Shown here: piece after piece, positions 16,638-25,268 of the stretch
How the letters are laid out: every line of letters starts with the position of its first letter
Position numbering within the stretch: position 1 is the stretch's first letter
Source: Sphingomonas sp.
Lineage (GTDB): Bacteria; Pseudomonadota; Alphaproteobacteria; Sphingomonadales; Sphingomonadaceae
NCBI RefSeq assembly: GCF_024508665.1
Contig: NZ_JANINP010000007.1
Location: forward strand, 868,001-932,000
Length of the DNA stretch: 64,000 nt
Direction: 5' to 3'
Position numbers and translations under genes: made by a program
The notes under the pieces: model-generated
The model's input: only the letters and a program-made list of their open reading frames with translations
Told to the model about the DNA's origin: nothing
The model's database searches: none

Positions 16638-18101
16638 CTAGTTGGTGTCGTTCCGTAGTCGATTCAACGGGTGCCACGCGCGGGGGTTCCCCTGCCATTG
16701 CTGCAGCCGCAGCGACACCAGCGACCAGCGGAGCGGCGTGGCGATCGGAATGAACGCGACATCGGCGGCCAGCGCGGCGTCGGCTTCGGCGATGTGCGTG
16801 GCGCGCTCCGCCATGGTCGGAGCATCGCGCGCGGCGGTCAGCGCGGCTTGCGCATCGTCGCTGCACAACGCGCAAGCGGTGGCGAGATACCAGCGCGCGC
16901 TGTCATAGGGCGCGACCTCGTCGACCAGCCGCAGGTCCGCCTCGGCGCGCATCGCGACACGGACCGGCCGGATCCCGATCGCCGCCAGCCGCGCGCCGAT
17001 CTGGCCCCATAGCAGGTTGCCGCCCGGGCTATCGGGCAACGCCACCCGCAGCGCGATCTCTCCGGGATTGGCGAGGCGATAGGCCGCCACTTGCTGGCGG
17101 GCGTCGGCCAGACGGGCATCGGACGTCAGCGTCGCCCAGGTCGAGACCGCGGGCGCGCTCGCCGAATCGAGCTTGTCGGGCAACAGGCGCTCGACCGGCT
17201 GCCCCCAATCCGGTGTGAAAGCGGCGATCAGTGCGGTGCGATCGATCGCCTCGGCGATCGCTGCACGTCCCGCCGCCGCGGCGAGAAACCCGTCGCGCCT
17301 GACGATCGCCAGGCCGAAGAGTCCTGCCGCGGGATCCAGCCGAATATTCGTCGGCGCGACCTTGGTCATCGCGATCAGCGGCCAGTCGCCGACCGACCCG
17401 CCGGCCACGAAATCCGAATCCTTGTGGGTGAAGCGCAGCACCGCGCGCGCGGCGCTTTCGCCGATCAGCTGGACATTCTGCTCGGGGCCCGGCTCGGCGA
17501 CCTCGTCGTCGGGCGACCGCGCCGGATCGAAGGCGGGGCGCAGCATCACCGAATTGGCGGCGGCTGCGGAAACCCGGAACGGCCCGCTCCCGCCCGGCGG
17601 ATTCTCGCGCCGCACGGCGAGTTCGGGCTGGGCGAACAGCTTGAGCAGATCGGGACGCGGCCGGCTGAGCCGCACCTCGATCACCTGATCGGTCATCGCC
17701 ACGATATCGTCGATCGCGGTCAGGAACGGCTTCAGCGGATTGCGCGATTGCGGAGCGATCGCGCGCTTCAGGATGATCGCGACATCCGCCGCGGTGACCT
17801 TGCCGCCATCGCTCCATTCGGCCTCGCGCAGACGGAAGATATAGGTGCGGCCCTGGTCGACCACGATCCAGCGCTCGGCCAGCCCCGGTTCGATCTGGCC
17901 GCTGGCGTCGAAGCGCACCAGTCCCTGCGCGGTGGAGTCGAGCAGCAGGCGCTGCGTGGTGTCGGCGGGACGCTTGTTGACGTCGGGATAGGACGGCCGC
18001 CCGCCGATCGCGCTCACCACCACCGGTCCGGTGTCGGGGCGCGGATTGCACGAGGCGAGCAGCAGGAGGAGCAGGGCAGGGATGCGGCGCGGCGCGGTCA
18101 T
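16638..18101 (-). CDS. Peptide/nickel-type ABC transporter substrate-binding lipoprotein (SBP_bac_5)
   Basis: A 487-residue protein with a lipoprotein signal peptide. The hydrophobic core is followed by the lipobox LASC with the acylated Cys at residue 18. Family-5 binding-protein features include TTQRLLLDSTAQGLVRFD, EPGLAERW and YIFRLREAEWSDGGKVTAADV. No permease or ATPase gene is adjacent, so it is an orphan binding protein or partners with distant components. The start at 18101 gives a clean lipoprotein signal; the frame is open a further 171 bases upstream without a plausible signal peptide. Confidence 0.86.
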   Translation of the reverse strand: MTAPRRIPALLLLLLASCNPRPDTGPVVVSAIGGRPSYPDVNKRPADTTQRLLLDSTAQGLVRFDASGQIEPGLAERWIVVDQGRTYIFRLREAEWSDGGKVTAADVAIILKRAIAPQSRNPLKPFLTAIDDIVAMTDQVIEVRLSRPRPDLLKLFAQPELAVRRENPPGGSGPFRVSAAAANSVMLRPAFDPARSPDDEVAEPGPEQNVQLIGESAARAVLRFTHKDSDFVAGGSVGDWPLIAMTKVAPTNIRLDPAAGLFGLAIVRRDGFLAAAAGRAAIAEAIDRTALIAAFTPDWGQPVERLLPDKLDSASAPAVSTWATLTSDARLADARQQVAAYRLANPGEIALRVALPDSPGGNLLWGQIGARLAAIGIRPVRVAMRAEADLRLVDEVAPYDSARWYLATACALCSDDAQAALTAARDAPTMAERATHIAEADAALAADVAFIPIATPLRWSLVSLRLQQWQGNPRAWHPLNRLRNDTN

Positions 18102-18694
18102 CGGCACGTTGTGCCAAACTCCGCGACGTGGCGCCATGGTGCGAACGGCGCGGCTGGAAACCCGTTGGGGCAGTGGGCAGGCACTCGGCAGCCTTAAAAG
18201 CTGAGCGCTTTCCGTTGCCTTTAAGTCATTGCAAGATTCTCCGCTCTTTCGATTGGTCCTGCCATTGCTCATGATAGTCTGTGTTCGCGATTCGATTGCA
18301 ACGACAACTATCGATTTCGATTCCGATGGTTCGACATGACCGCGATTGATCGTTGAAGCTGCACTAGACTGTCATCGGCCGTCCTTCCGCCGATCGGGGT
18401 CGGCGGACCAGTGGTACCTATTGCGCCTTTGCGTTGCCCGATTTCATCGGCTCGCCGCGCAATGCGCTCCAATTATCCCTGCAATCGCCAGCATCACCGG
18501 CGCCGTTCATGTGCGCGAAAGGTTGGCCCGAACACCCAGAACGTCCCTGATGTTCGCGTACGGCGGCGCGTCGCACTTCCGGAGGGAAACTGGTGTGGCG
18601 CGCTCAAACTGCCCGATGGGCAACACGGAAAGGACGGCCGGACGATGCGTGCGATCACCAATGCCCGGCTGGTCAGATTTCAAGGAGCAATGCG
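18102..18694. other. Divergent intergenic region, no gene supported
   Basis: About 590 bases separate the divergent lipoprotein and OmpA-like genes. From 18190 to 18400 the base composition is noticeably poorer in GC than its surroundings, as expected of promoter DNA. Open frames across 18346-18695 have no ribosome site or recognisable product. Promoters for both flanking genes should lie here but no exact site can be named. Confidence 0.5.
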
Positions 18695-19600
18695 ATGACT
18701 GCCATTTCCCGAACCCCCAGAATGCTTTTCATGCTCGCCCTGCTTACCGGCACGGTGTCGGCCGGCGTGCATGCGCAGCAGACTCCGCAGGATAGCGCTC
18801 CGGCCCCGGTTGCGGCGCCCGCCAACCCGGACATCACCGTGAACGGCACCGTGCCCGCCGATCTGTCCGGAATGCCGGACGGCCCCGAGGTCGAAGGCTT
18901 CATTTCGGCGCGCAACGACCAGAAGATGCAAGTGACCACCGCCGGCGGAGCCAAGACGGTGGTCCTGCTCAGCGACGCGACCCGGATCAAGTCCAAGGGC
19001 GGCCTGCTCGGCATCCGCAGCAACAAGCTTGCCGCCGACCAGCTGCTCAACGGCCTGCCGGTCAGCATCAAGACCGTGCAATGGGGCGGGGGCCTGGTGG
19101 CGAACCAGATCGCGCTCAAGAGCAAGGATCTGCGCACCGCGTCGATGATCCGCAACGGCACCGACCAGCGCTTCGGCGAACAGGCAGCGGCAACCGAGGC
19201 GCTGCGCGGCCGCGTGGCCGATATCGACCAGTATAACGTCAAGGGCACGACCAACGTGACCTTCGCCACCGGCAGGGCGGATCTGTCGCCCCAGGCGAAG
19301 GCCGATCTCTGCGCCGCCGCACAGCAGGCCGAAGGGATGAACAACGCTTTGCTTCTCGTCGTCGGCTACACCGATTCCACCGGCAGCCAGGATTTGAACC
19401 AGACGCTCAGCGAAAAGCGCGCCAGCCGCGTCGTCAATTATCTCCAGCAGGCGTGCCACTGGAAGCCCTATCGCATGCTGACCCCGACCGGCATGTCGGA
19501 GGCGGATCCGGCCGCACCCAACGACACCGCCGCCGGCAAGGCGCAGAACCGCCGCGTCGCGGTGAACGTGATGGTCAGCAAGGCCGTCGACGGCATGTAA
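18695..19600 (+). CDS. OmpA family protein with N-terminal DUF5666-like region
   Basis: A 301-residue exported protein with a signal peptide ending near VHAQQ (residue 29). The middle part (about 50-180) contains the short strands EGFISARNDQKMQVTTAGGAKTVV, reminiscent of small OB-like regions in outer-membrane-associated proteins. The C-terminal OmpA-like peptidoglycan-binding domain (about 185-300) has TNVTFATGRADLSPQAK, VGYTDSTGSQDLNQTLSEKRA and QNRRVAVNV. AAGGAG lies seven bases before ATG 18695. It probably links the envelope to peptidoglycan. A strong hairpin follows the stop. Confidence 0.85.
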   Translation: MTAISRTPRMLFMLALLTGTVSAGVHAQQTPQDSAPAPVAAPANPDITVNGTVPADLSGMPDGPEVEGFISARNDQKMQVTTAGGAKTVVLLSDATRIKSKGGLLGIRSNKLAADQLLNGLPVSIKTVQWGGGLVANQIALKSKDLRTASMIRNGTDQRFGEQAAATEALRGRVADIDQYNVKGTTNVTFATGRADLSPQAKADLCAAAQQAEGMNNALLLVVGYTDSTGSQDLNQTLSEKRASRVVNYLQQACHWKPYRMLTPTGMSEADPAAPNDTAAGKAQNRRVAVNVMVSKAVDGM

Positions 19601-19608
19601 GACGCTCC

Positions 19609-19633
19609 GGGGTGGGCAACGCCCACCCCCGTT
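19609..19633 (+). terminator. Hairpin terminator after the OmpA-like gene
   Basis: GGGGTGGGC (19609-19617), loop AAC, then GCCCACCCC (19621-19629) form a perfect nine-pair stem. It is followed by CGTTT, a short T run, eight bases after the stop codon. A factor-independent terminator is likely, though the U tract is weak. Confidence 0.65.
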
Positions 19634-19799
19634 TCGTGGCACTTTGAGGCGGCGCGGGAGACGAACTGCGTCACGGCAATGCCATGAAAACGGAATGACG
19701 CCGGATCGGATCGATCGCGACCGGCTCAAGCTTTGCTGCGCGCCGCCTTCCTTGGGACGGCACCATCCATGAAGGCCGTTGAGGACGTGTCGGCGATGC

Positions 19800-20168
19800 T
19801 CAGGCCGGTGGCTTGAAGAAGTTGATCGCGTTGCCGTCCGGGTCGCGGAAAAGCATCGACCGATTGCCCCACGGCATGTCCCTGGGCTCCTGGATCCAGT
19901 CCGTCACAAAACCTTCGAGCCGCTCTCTTTCGGCGTCGACGTCCTCCACGGAAAATTCGAGGATCGCCGATCGGTTCGCCGCGGCACTCCATGATCCGCC
20001 GTGCATGAATTCCGCCGCCTTGCGGCTGGCGAGCGCAAGGATCGCGCCCCCTGGACGGAATTCGACATATTGGTCGTCGCCATGAGCCGGCGTGCCGATC
20101 ACACGTTCATAGAATGCCGCGAGGCTCCCGACGTCGTCGGTGATGAGGCGTGTGTAAGCGAACTTCAT
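19800..20168 (-). CDS. VOC (glyoxalase/bleomycin-resistance fold) family protein
   Basis: A 122-residue protein with the paired beta-alpha-beta-beta-beta modules of the VOC superfamily. MKFAYTRLITDDVGSLAAFYERVIG starts the first module, and FRDPDGNAINFF ends the second with the metal-ligand-type Glu position replaced by Asn. A canonical glyoxalase ligand set is therefore incomplete. It is divergent from a TetR regulator at 20274 with a palindromic operator between. The pair looks like a small-molecule responsive detoxification or binding module; the ligand is unknown. Confidence 0.85.
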   Translation of the reverse strand: MKFAYTRLITDDVGSLAAFYERVIGTPAHGDDQYVEFRPGGAILALASRKAAEFMHGGSWSAAANRSAILEFSVEDVDAERERLEGFVTDWIQEPRDMPWGNRSMLFRDPDGNAINFFKPPA

Positions 20169-20234
20169 GGGACACCTTCCTGACTTGCAACGCCGTTCGC
20201 TGGGTTCGATAGTGAACGGAAGCGTTCTTATAGT

Positions 20235-20249
20235 ACGATACGGTATCGT
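20235..20249. promoter_or_regulatory. Palindromic operator between VOC gene and tetR-type gene
   Basis: ACGATACGGTATCGT is a perfect 7-1-7 inverted repeat 24 bases before the TetR start. A second short inverted repeat, GAACG-N4-CGTTC, lies at 20214-20227. Position and symmetry make the first the probable binding site of the adjacent TetR protein, controlling both divergent genes. This is inference from placement. Confidence 0.68.
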
Positions 20250-20273
20250 TCTGTTTCGAGTCAAGCGGAAGGC

Positions 20274-20840
20274 GTGATGGAGGAAAGTGGAGTGTCGGAT
20301 AAGCGGGTCGAGCGCTCCAAGGCGAAGGTTCTGGCGGAAACCTATCGCCAGATGGCGCAGAGCGGCATCGGTGGACTGAGCATAGACGAGGTGTCCAGGG
20401 CGTCCGGCATTTCGAAAACGACGATCTATCGCCACTGGCCGTCCCGTTCGGCCCTGCTGATCGATGCCTGCTCGCGTCTGGGGAGCGCGTCCGAAGCGCC
20501 CGATACGGGAAATGTCGAACACGATGTCCGGCTGCTGTTGTCGTGCCTTGCCGACCAGCTTCAAACGGCCAATTGGAGCGCGATCTATCCTTCGATCCTC
20601 GACGCGGCCGAGCGTGATCCTGAACTCTCCGCCATGCAGCAATCGTTGCACGACAGGTTCATGGACCCATTCCTTACCGTGCTGACGCGAGCGACGGATC
20701 GGGGCGAAATCTCCGCGGATCGTCCGCACCGTGAAACGATCGCGATGCTGGTCGGTCCATTATTCTTTCGACGCTGGTTTTCGAGGGAAACGATCGACGA
20801 AGCGTTCATCGACAGGCTTACAAGGACCGTTCTTGGATGA
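20274..20840 (+). CDS. TetR/AcrR family transcriptional regulator
   Basis: A 188-residue regulator. The N-terminal helix-turn-helix reads GGLSIDEVSRASGISKTTIYRHWPSRSALL, the standard TetR recognition region (about residues 35-65). The C-terminal ligand domain, with SAIYPSILDAAERDPELS and GPLFFRRWFS, resembles the TetR_C_16-like group. It is divergent from the VOC protein and likely represses it and itself through the palindrome at 20235. ATG 20274 lies close behind the operator, so binding would also block the promoter or early transcript. Confidence 0.93.
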   Translation: MMEESGVSDKRVERSKAKVLAETYRQMAQSGIGGLSIDEVSRASGISKTTIYRHWPSRSALLIDACSRLGSASEAPDTGNVEHDVRLLLSCLADQLQTANWSAIYPSILDAAERDPELSAMQQSLHDRFMDPFLTVLTRATDRGEISADRPHRETIAMLVGPLFFRRWFSRETIDEAFIDRLTRTVLG

Positions 20841-20867
20841 TCCGGTCGACGGTCACTGACCTATGGG

Positions 20868-20950
20868 CAGGGCTCGCCATGGCCAAAAGTGGGTCCCTAG
20901 CGACGGGGCGCTGTGCGCCGGCTGATAAGGCGGGGCCGGGCCGCCAAGCG
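20868..20950 (-). pseudogene. Vestige resembling the 3' end of the acyltransferase at 23561
   Basis: Read on the minus strand, this stretch encodes LGGPAPPYQPA before drifting, against LGGAVAPYQAADGNS at the C-terminus of the acyltransferase gene ending at 23561. The 17-mer GGGCTCGCCATGGCCAA occurs just beyond both (20870-20886 and 23532-23548). It looks like a duplicated scrap of that gene end plus flank. It is short, so chance similarity over part of it cannot be excluded. Confidence 0.45.
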
Positions 20951-21001
20951 GGGGCAGGGGACTAGGTTTTGCCCACCCCGCGTACCGCTCGCCGCACGTG
21001 G

Positions 21002-21721
21002 CTATCGAGCCTCCCGGTCCAGATAGAGATATTCGGTTGAGAATTCCGCGATGCGGCGCATTCGCGCCAGATCTCGGATTACGACGCGTCTGTTGCGGAA
21101 CTCGACGACATCCTGATCTCTAAGATCTTTCAGCGTGCGGTTCATATGGACGGGCGTCATTCCCAGGCACTCGGCGAGATCGACTTGCGTCAGCGCCAGG
21201 TCGAAGCCCTTGTCGTCTGCCAGCCCGACGATGCCGAGCCGGACCTGAAGCTCGCAGAAAAGATGCGCCGTCCGGGAAATGGCCGTCCGCCGGCCCAGCG
21301 ACAATTCCCATTCGCGATGCACGGCAGCATCCAGGTTTGTCGTAAACCAATAGAGCCGGGTCAGGTGAGGGGCTTCCTCTGTCATCCGCTTCAGATCGGC
21401 GTGATCCACTGTCGCGATAACGCAGGGCGTCATCGCCATGATGTTGTGGTCGAGGCGCTTGAGCGTAAAGCTGTGCAGGTCAACAAAATCGCCGGCGACG
21501 TGCAATTCCGTGATCTGCCGTGACCCGTTCGCGAGGTCCTTGTAGCGGCACATCATGCCTTCGAGCAGCAGAGTAGAGCGCGACAGGCGATCACCGGCGC
21601 GAATAATGGTTTTCTTCGCGGCAATTTCGGTCGCTGGAGACACGAACGAGCGGATCAAGCTCTCCTCGACTTCGCTGACATCGTCGCGCGCTCGGAGCTT
21701 GAGCAGATGCTTGTCGATCAT
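21002..21721 (-). CDS. Crp/Fnr family transcriptional regulator, copy 1
   Basis: A 239-residue protein. A cyclic-nucleotide-binding-like beta barrel occupies about residues 30-130 (RAGDRLSRSTLLLEGMMCRYK, LHVAGDFVDLHSF). A C-terminal winged helix follows, with LTQVDLAECLGMTPVHMNRTLKDLR as helix-turn-helix. The cysteines of Fnr-type iron-sulfur sensors are absent. The gene follows a DUF6894 gene with a four-base overlap, so the two form an operon. A similar regulator, again beside a DUF6894 gene, is at 36634. The signal sensed is unknown. Confidence 0.92.
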   Translation of the reverse strand: MIDKHLLKLRARDDVSEVEESLIRSFVSPATEIAAKKTIIRAGDRLSRSTLLLEGMMCRYKDLANGSRQITELHVAGDFVDLHSFTLKRLDHNIMAMTPCVIATVDHADLKRMTEEAPHLTRLYWFTTNLDAAVHREWELSLGRRTAISRTAHLFCELQVRLGIVGLADDKGFDLALTQVDLAECLGMTPVHMNRTLKDLRDQDVVEFRNRRVVIRDLARMRRIAEFSTEYLYLDREAR

Positions 21722-21963
21722 TTTGGCTGGTTCACCGCGACGGCATCGCTGAACGGGATCGTGAAGAGGATTTCGCGGTTCTCATTCAGTACCTCCATCC
21801 GGCCATCCAAATCGATCGATCCGTTCGCAACCTCGGCCCCCAGGACAGACCTGATGCCGACGAGGGCTTCCCTCCTCGCTTCGTCATTATCCTCCAATTC
21901 GCGGCCCTCTTCGTCACGGGTAAGCCCAGATCCGTTGTGCAAATCAAAAAAGTAGCGAGCCAT
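21718..21963 (-). CDS. DUF6894 family small protein, copy 1
   Basis: An 81-residue protein beginning MARYFFDLHNGSGLTRDEEG, with the family pattern ARYFFDLH, a DEEGREL turn and a C-terminal strand REILFTIPFSDAV. It is the first gene of a two-gene operon with the Crp/Fnr regulator (ATGA overlap at 21718-21721). The function of the family is not established. Its repeated coupling to a Crp/Fnr gene in this window suggests a modulator role, which is inference only. Confidence 0.85.
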   Translation of the reverse strand: MARYFFDLHNGSGLTRDEEGRELEDNDEARREALVGIRSVLGAEVANGSIDLDGRMEVLNENREILFTIPFSDAVAVNQPK

Positions 21964-22194
21964 GACTAATCCGCGGCCTGGTGAATCGCGCGGTCAAGGC
22001 ATTCGTCGACAGCGCTTGATCCTACAACACGAATTCGGGGATCGCGTTCCTGCCCACGATCTGCCGAGGAGCTGGCGCGGGCGATGCAGGCCGGCAATCG
22101 TATTAACCCAGATGAAGTTCAGCGGCCCACTAAACTTACGTTGTTTTCCCGAACCTTAATATCGCCAAGACCGCGCCTATTGAAAGGATCGGGC

Positions 22195-22467
22195 ATGGGT
22201 TTACTGATCATATTCGGCATTGGCGCGGGCATAGGATTGGCGATGTCACTTGCCAGGCGCGTGGGGCAGGCCCTGGCCTTCGTGTCTGTCGCTATCGGCA
22301 TCGTCGGAGCGATGGTCGGCGGAATTCTTGCTCCCACTCTCGTCGGTTCCCCAGCCTTCGAGCCGGACAATTTCCATGGAAGTCTGGCCTTATGGGCCTG
22401 CGCGGGCGCCATCATGTTCGTGGCGGGTCTGACCGCTATCGATTGGTTGACCGGCAGCCGGCGCTGA
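22195..22467 (+). CDS. Small three-helix membrane protein
   Basis: A 90-residue protein with about three hydrophobic helices (near residues 2-20, 25-50 and 63-85). GAAAGGATCGGGC precedes ATG 22195; a longer upstream frame from 22084 has no ribosome site. No family was recognised. It stands alone between the DUF6894 operon and another small gene. Confidence 0.65.
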   Translation: MGLLIIFGIGAGIGLAMSLARRVGQALAFVSVAIGIVGAMVGGILAPTLVGSPAFEPDNFHGSLALWACAGAIMFVAGLTAIDWLTGSRR

Positions 22468-22600
22468 CGCCTCGATCTTCGATCATGCCCAGTCCTTCCG
22501 TCACCTGATCCGTACGCTGCCGGCCAGGACCATCGTCCTTAATCTAAGTGATGGAACGGCCTCCCGGAATCACAGAAATATTCTCCAGCAGGGGGTCAGG

Positions 22601-22783
22601 ATGCCGACACGGAACGAACGTGACTATTACGCCAAGCGTGCCGCAGAAATTCGGCAGTTTGCGGACAATACACAAGACCCCGAAACCCAAAAGACGCTCC
22701 GCGCCATGGCGGAGTCGTACGACAGACTTGTCGAGGAAGCAGACCGAATCGTGACGTTGAGGGACAGGCTGGATCAAGCTTAG
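22601..22783 (+). CDS. Small helical protein, 60 residues
   Basis: This short protein is charged and helical (YYAKRAAEIRQFADNTQDPETQKTLRAMAESYDRLVEEAD). The pattern recalls small conserved alphaproteobacterial proteins beginning with an aromatic-rich helix followed by a DPETQ-LR-MA-YDRLA motif. AGGGGGTCAGG directly precedes the ATG. The function is unknown. Codon usage and the ribosome site support it as a real gene. Confidence 0.68.
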   Translation: MPTRNERDYYAKRAAEIRQFADNTQDPETQKTLRAMAESYDRLVEEADRIVTLRDRLDQA

Positions 22784-22963
22784 CCGTCTTGGTCCCTTGT
22801 CGACCTCTTCCGCGGCCCGACCTTTCCCGCGTCGTATCCGTTCCTCAGGCGAGCGGCTGCTAGGCGCCACAATATCGGTCGTTTCCCGAGCCCCTCATAG
22901 ATCCCGAAAGCAGACGTCCGTTAAGGTAGGGTCGTTGGCCAAGAGCGCGCGGGGCGCGGACCG

Positions 22964-23302
22964 TCAGCTCGCTGGATCGTACATGAACTCGCGCAACTCT
23001 TGCGAGCAGCGGCAGGCAACGGCGATCTTCCTCGCCCACTCCACAGCATCTTGGCGCGTCGGCAATTCCAGGACAGTGAACCCGCCGGTCAGGCGGCTGC
23101 CGGCATAGGTGTCCGGCCTTACCGAGCCGTCTGCCGATACCAGCTCCGGAGCGACGCCTTCATTGATCCCGCCGCCGAAGACATAGACGCCGGACGCTTT
23201 GGCTTCATCGATCACCGCACGGGCATCGATACCGGCTTTCCTGAATTCCTCTTCGCTCAGACGCATGGCTTCGCTCGGGAACGAGATAAGGTACTTGGTC
23301 AT
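22964..23302 (-). CDS. YCII-related domain protein
   Basis: A 112-residue protein (MTKYLISFPSEAMRLSEEEF...) with the dimeric alpha-beta barrel pattern of YciI-like proteins. GGGINEGVAPELV is followed by GGFTVLELPTRQDAVEWARKIA, the typical C-terminal strand and helix. Start at 23302 gives family length; the frame extends further upstream without support. YciI-like proteins are associated with sigma factors or small-molecule chemistry elsewhere, but neither is adjacent here. The final CRCSQELREF gives two unusual cysteines. Confidence 0.82.
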   Translation of the reverse strand: MTKYLISFPSEAMRLSEEEFRKAGIDARAVIDEAKASGVYVFGGGINEGVAPELVSADGSVRPDTYAGSRLTGGFTVLELPTRQDAVEWARKIAVACRCSQELREFMYDPAS

Positions 23303-23560
23303 CCCGGTATGATGGACCGCGTTCCCCATGTCGGCAACAGCGGCGGGGTCACTTTGCGTCGAGTTTGAATGGCAGCTATCGCCAAGCGGGCTCCGGAAGG
23401 CTGTCAGTCCGAAAGTCGGGCCAATTTCAGACAACGCCTTGGCAAACCCATTGCCTTTGGCTCCCGTGGCATAGGGTGTCTTGCTCGCCTACCATGGACG
23501 AGGGACGGTAGATTGGGGTCCATCTGGTCACGGGCTCGCCATGGCCAAGCAGGATCACCC

Positions 23561-24670
23561 CTAAGAATTGCCGTCCGCCGCCTGATAAGGCGCAACCGCG
23601 CCGCCGAGCGCCGTCACCGGATAGCGTTTGGCCCACGCGGCGCGCACAGCCCTGCGGCCGGGGCGCTCGACCAGATGGAGCGCGACATTTGCCAGCGCCA
23701 GAACGACGATCGAGAAGGTGGCATAGAGCGCGATGACGCCCATCCAGCTGGCGTGCGACTTGCCGAGCGCGGCGAAAAACAGGTTCAGGACCGGATAATG
23801 CACCAGATAGATCCCATAGCTGCGGTCCCCCAGCCACAATAGCGGGCGCGCTTCGAACGTCCTGATGCGCAGCACCAGCAAAAGCGCCGACGGCCAGGCC
23901 AGCAGATCCAGCGGCAGCAACGGGCTGTAGGAGCCGACATTGATCGTCGCGCCGGTCGCCAATGTCAGGACGAGGACGATGGTCGGCACCCGCGCCAATA
24001 TTGCGCGATGCTGCCACATCAGCTGACCGATGAAGAACCCGAGCACCCCGCCGATCAGATAGTCGGCGCCCCACGGCCCGCCGGGCAATCCGAGCAGGGC
24101 GAGTTTCGCCACGATGAGCGCGACCAGGGCGACCGAGACCCAGGTGACCGCGCGCTTGCCCGAACCGGCCGCCAGCGCGAACAGGAAGTAGCAGAGGATT
24201 TCGACCGAGATCGACCAGCTCGGGCCGACAAAGCCGCTGTCGGCCCCGGGCACGATCCCTTGCAGCATGAACAAATGGCACAGGAAGATCGGGAAGGTGT
24301 TTTCCGGCCGCCCCCAATCCAGCACGGCGACGATCAGCAACATGGTGAGGTGAAGCGGATAGAGCCGCGCCACGCGCGCCACCGCGAAGTCGCCGAACTG
24401 GCGCGCGGTGCGCAGGTCCGCGCCGCCGCGATAGACATGGGCGAAGATGTAACCGGAGATCAGGAAGAACAGATCGACGAAGGTCCAGCCCCAGCGAAAG
24501 AACCAGCCGGCAACGCCGCCAAAGAAGTCGCTGAGCCCGTTATAGAAGAAGATCTGCAGGTGATATCCGGCGACGACGCACGCGGCGATCCCCCGCAGTC
24601 CGTCAAGCCGCGCCAGACGGGGAACGGCCGAGGCATTGCCGGGGATATCTGCGCGCGGCTCCATCAGCAT
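23561..24670 (-). CDS. Acyltransferase family 3 membrane protein, paralogue 3
   Basis: A 369-residue membrane protein with about ten helices. The catalytic-region motif is RLDGLRGIAACVVAGYHLQIFF. FLISGYIFAHVYRG, RVARLYPLHLTMLL and SWSISVEILCYFLFAL follow in family order. It is more divergent from the genes at 10990 and 12836 than those are from each other. Probably it O-acylates a cell-surface or exported glycan. It lies immediately beyond the tRNA-Leu gene on the same strand. A scrap of its 3' end appears duplicated at 20868. Confidence 0.86.
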   Translation of the reverse strand: MLMEPRADIPGNASAVPRLARLDGLRGIAACVVAGYHLQIFFYNGLSDFFGGVAGWFFRWGWTFVDLFFLISGYIFAHVYRGGADLRTARQFGDFAVARVARLYPLHLTMLLIVAVLDWGRPENTFPIFLCHLFMLQGIVPGADSGFVGPSWSISVEILCYFLFALAAGSGKRAVTWVSVALVALIVAKLALLGLPGGPWGADYLIGGVLGFFIGQLMWQHRAILARVPTIVLVLTLATGATINVGSYSPLLPLDLLAWPSALLLVLRIRTFEARPLLWLGDRSYGIYLVHYPVLNLFFAALGKSHASWMGVIALYATFSIVVLALANVALHLVERPGRRAVRAAWAKRYPVTALGGAVAPYQAADGNS

Positions 24671-24736
24671 CCGCGCTAACGACCCGACACTATTTTATGA
24701 TTAACGCGGGTTGCTCGCGCGCCAGTCTTTCAAATC

Positions 24737-24822
24737 TGGTGCGGACGGCGGGACTCGAACCCGCACACCCATAGGGCGAGGGATTTTAAGTCCCGTGCGT
24801 CTACCAATTTCGCCACGTCCGC
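24737..24822 (-). tRNA. tRNA-Leu(UAA)
   Basis: On the minus strand the 86-base sequence starts GCGGACG and ends CGTCCGC followed by ACCA, giving a perfect seven-pair acceptor stem with CCA encoded. The anticodon arm has loop CTTAAAA, so the anticodon is TAA. The T arm reads GCGGGTTCGAGTCCCGC. A long variable arm (class II) lies between, as expected of tRNA-Leu. Confidence 0.97.
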
Positions 24823-24986
24823 GTGGCGGCACAGGTCGCGCAGGCGCGCGCCTGGGTCAAGCCGAGAGTCGAGATGTAGGGTGCCGTCACGCGTAAATCG
24901 CGTGACGTCGGTCAGGCGCCGAGCGCCTGCCGGCCGGCCTGCGGCGGAGTCCTGGTTCAAGCTTGCTTGAACCAGGCCGCCTTGGC

Positions 24987-25268
24987 TCAGGAAACGTTGA
25001 GCCGGACGCGCATTTCCTTGCCGGGCTTGAAATAGGGAACACGCTTGGCGTCGACTTCCACTACTTCGCCCGTCCGCGGGTTGCGGCCGGTGCGCGCGCC
25101 GCGCGCGCGGGTCGAAAAAGCGCCGAAGCCCCTCAGCTCGACGCGGCCATCGGCCGCCAGGCGCCGCGAAATCTCATCGAAGAACGTCGTGACGATCGCT
25201 TCGACGTCGCGGAGCGCCAGATCTGGATTGGCTTCTGCCAGCTTTTGAATCAGTTCCGAACGAATCAT
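24987..25268 (-). CDS. ihfB: Integration host factor subunit beta
   Basis: A 93-residue DNA-bending protein of the HU/IHF family. It starts MIRSELIQKLAEANPDL and carries RVELRGFGAFSTRARGAR, GRNPRTGEVVEV and the C-terminal PYFKPGKEMRVRLN. The proline-containing arm that intercalates into DNA is within RNPRTG. It follows rpsA on the same strand, the usual alphaproteobacterial order. The rpsA terminator lies between them, so ihfB probably has its own promoter in 25270-25440. A longer upstream frame to 25376 has no support. Confidence 0.95.
   Translation of the reverse strand: MIRSELIQKLAEANPDLALRDVEAIVTTFFDEISRRLAADGRVELRGFGAFSTRARGARTGRNPRTGEVVEVDAKRVPYFKPGKEMRVRLNVS

Noticed and set aside
18346..18795. 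Open frame in the 18.1-18.7 kb gap
   Set aside because: No ribosome site, no recognisable product, and it overlaps the signal peptide region of the OmpA-like gene in another frame.
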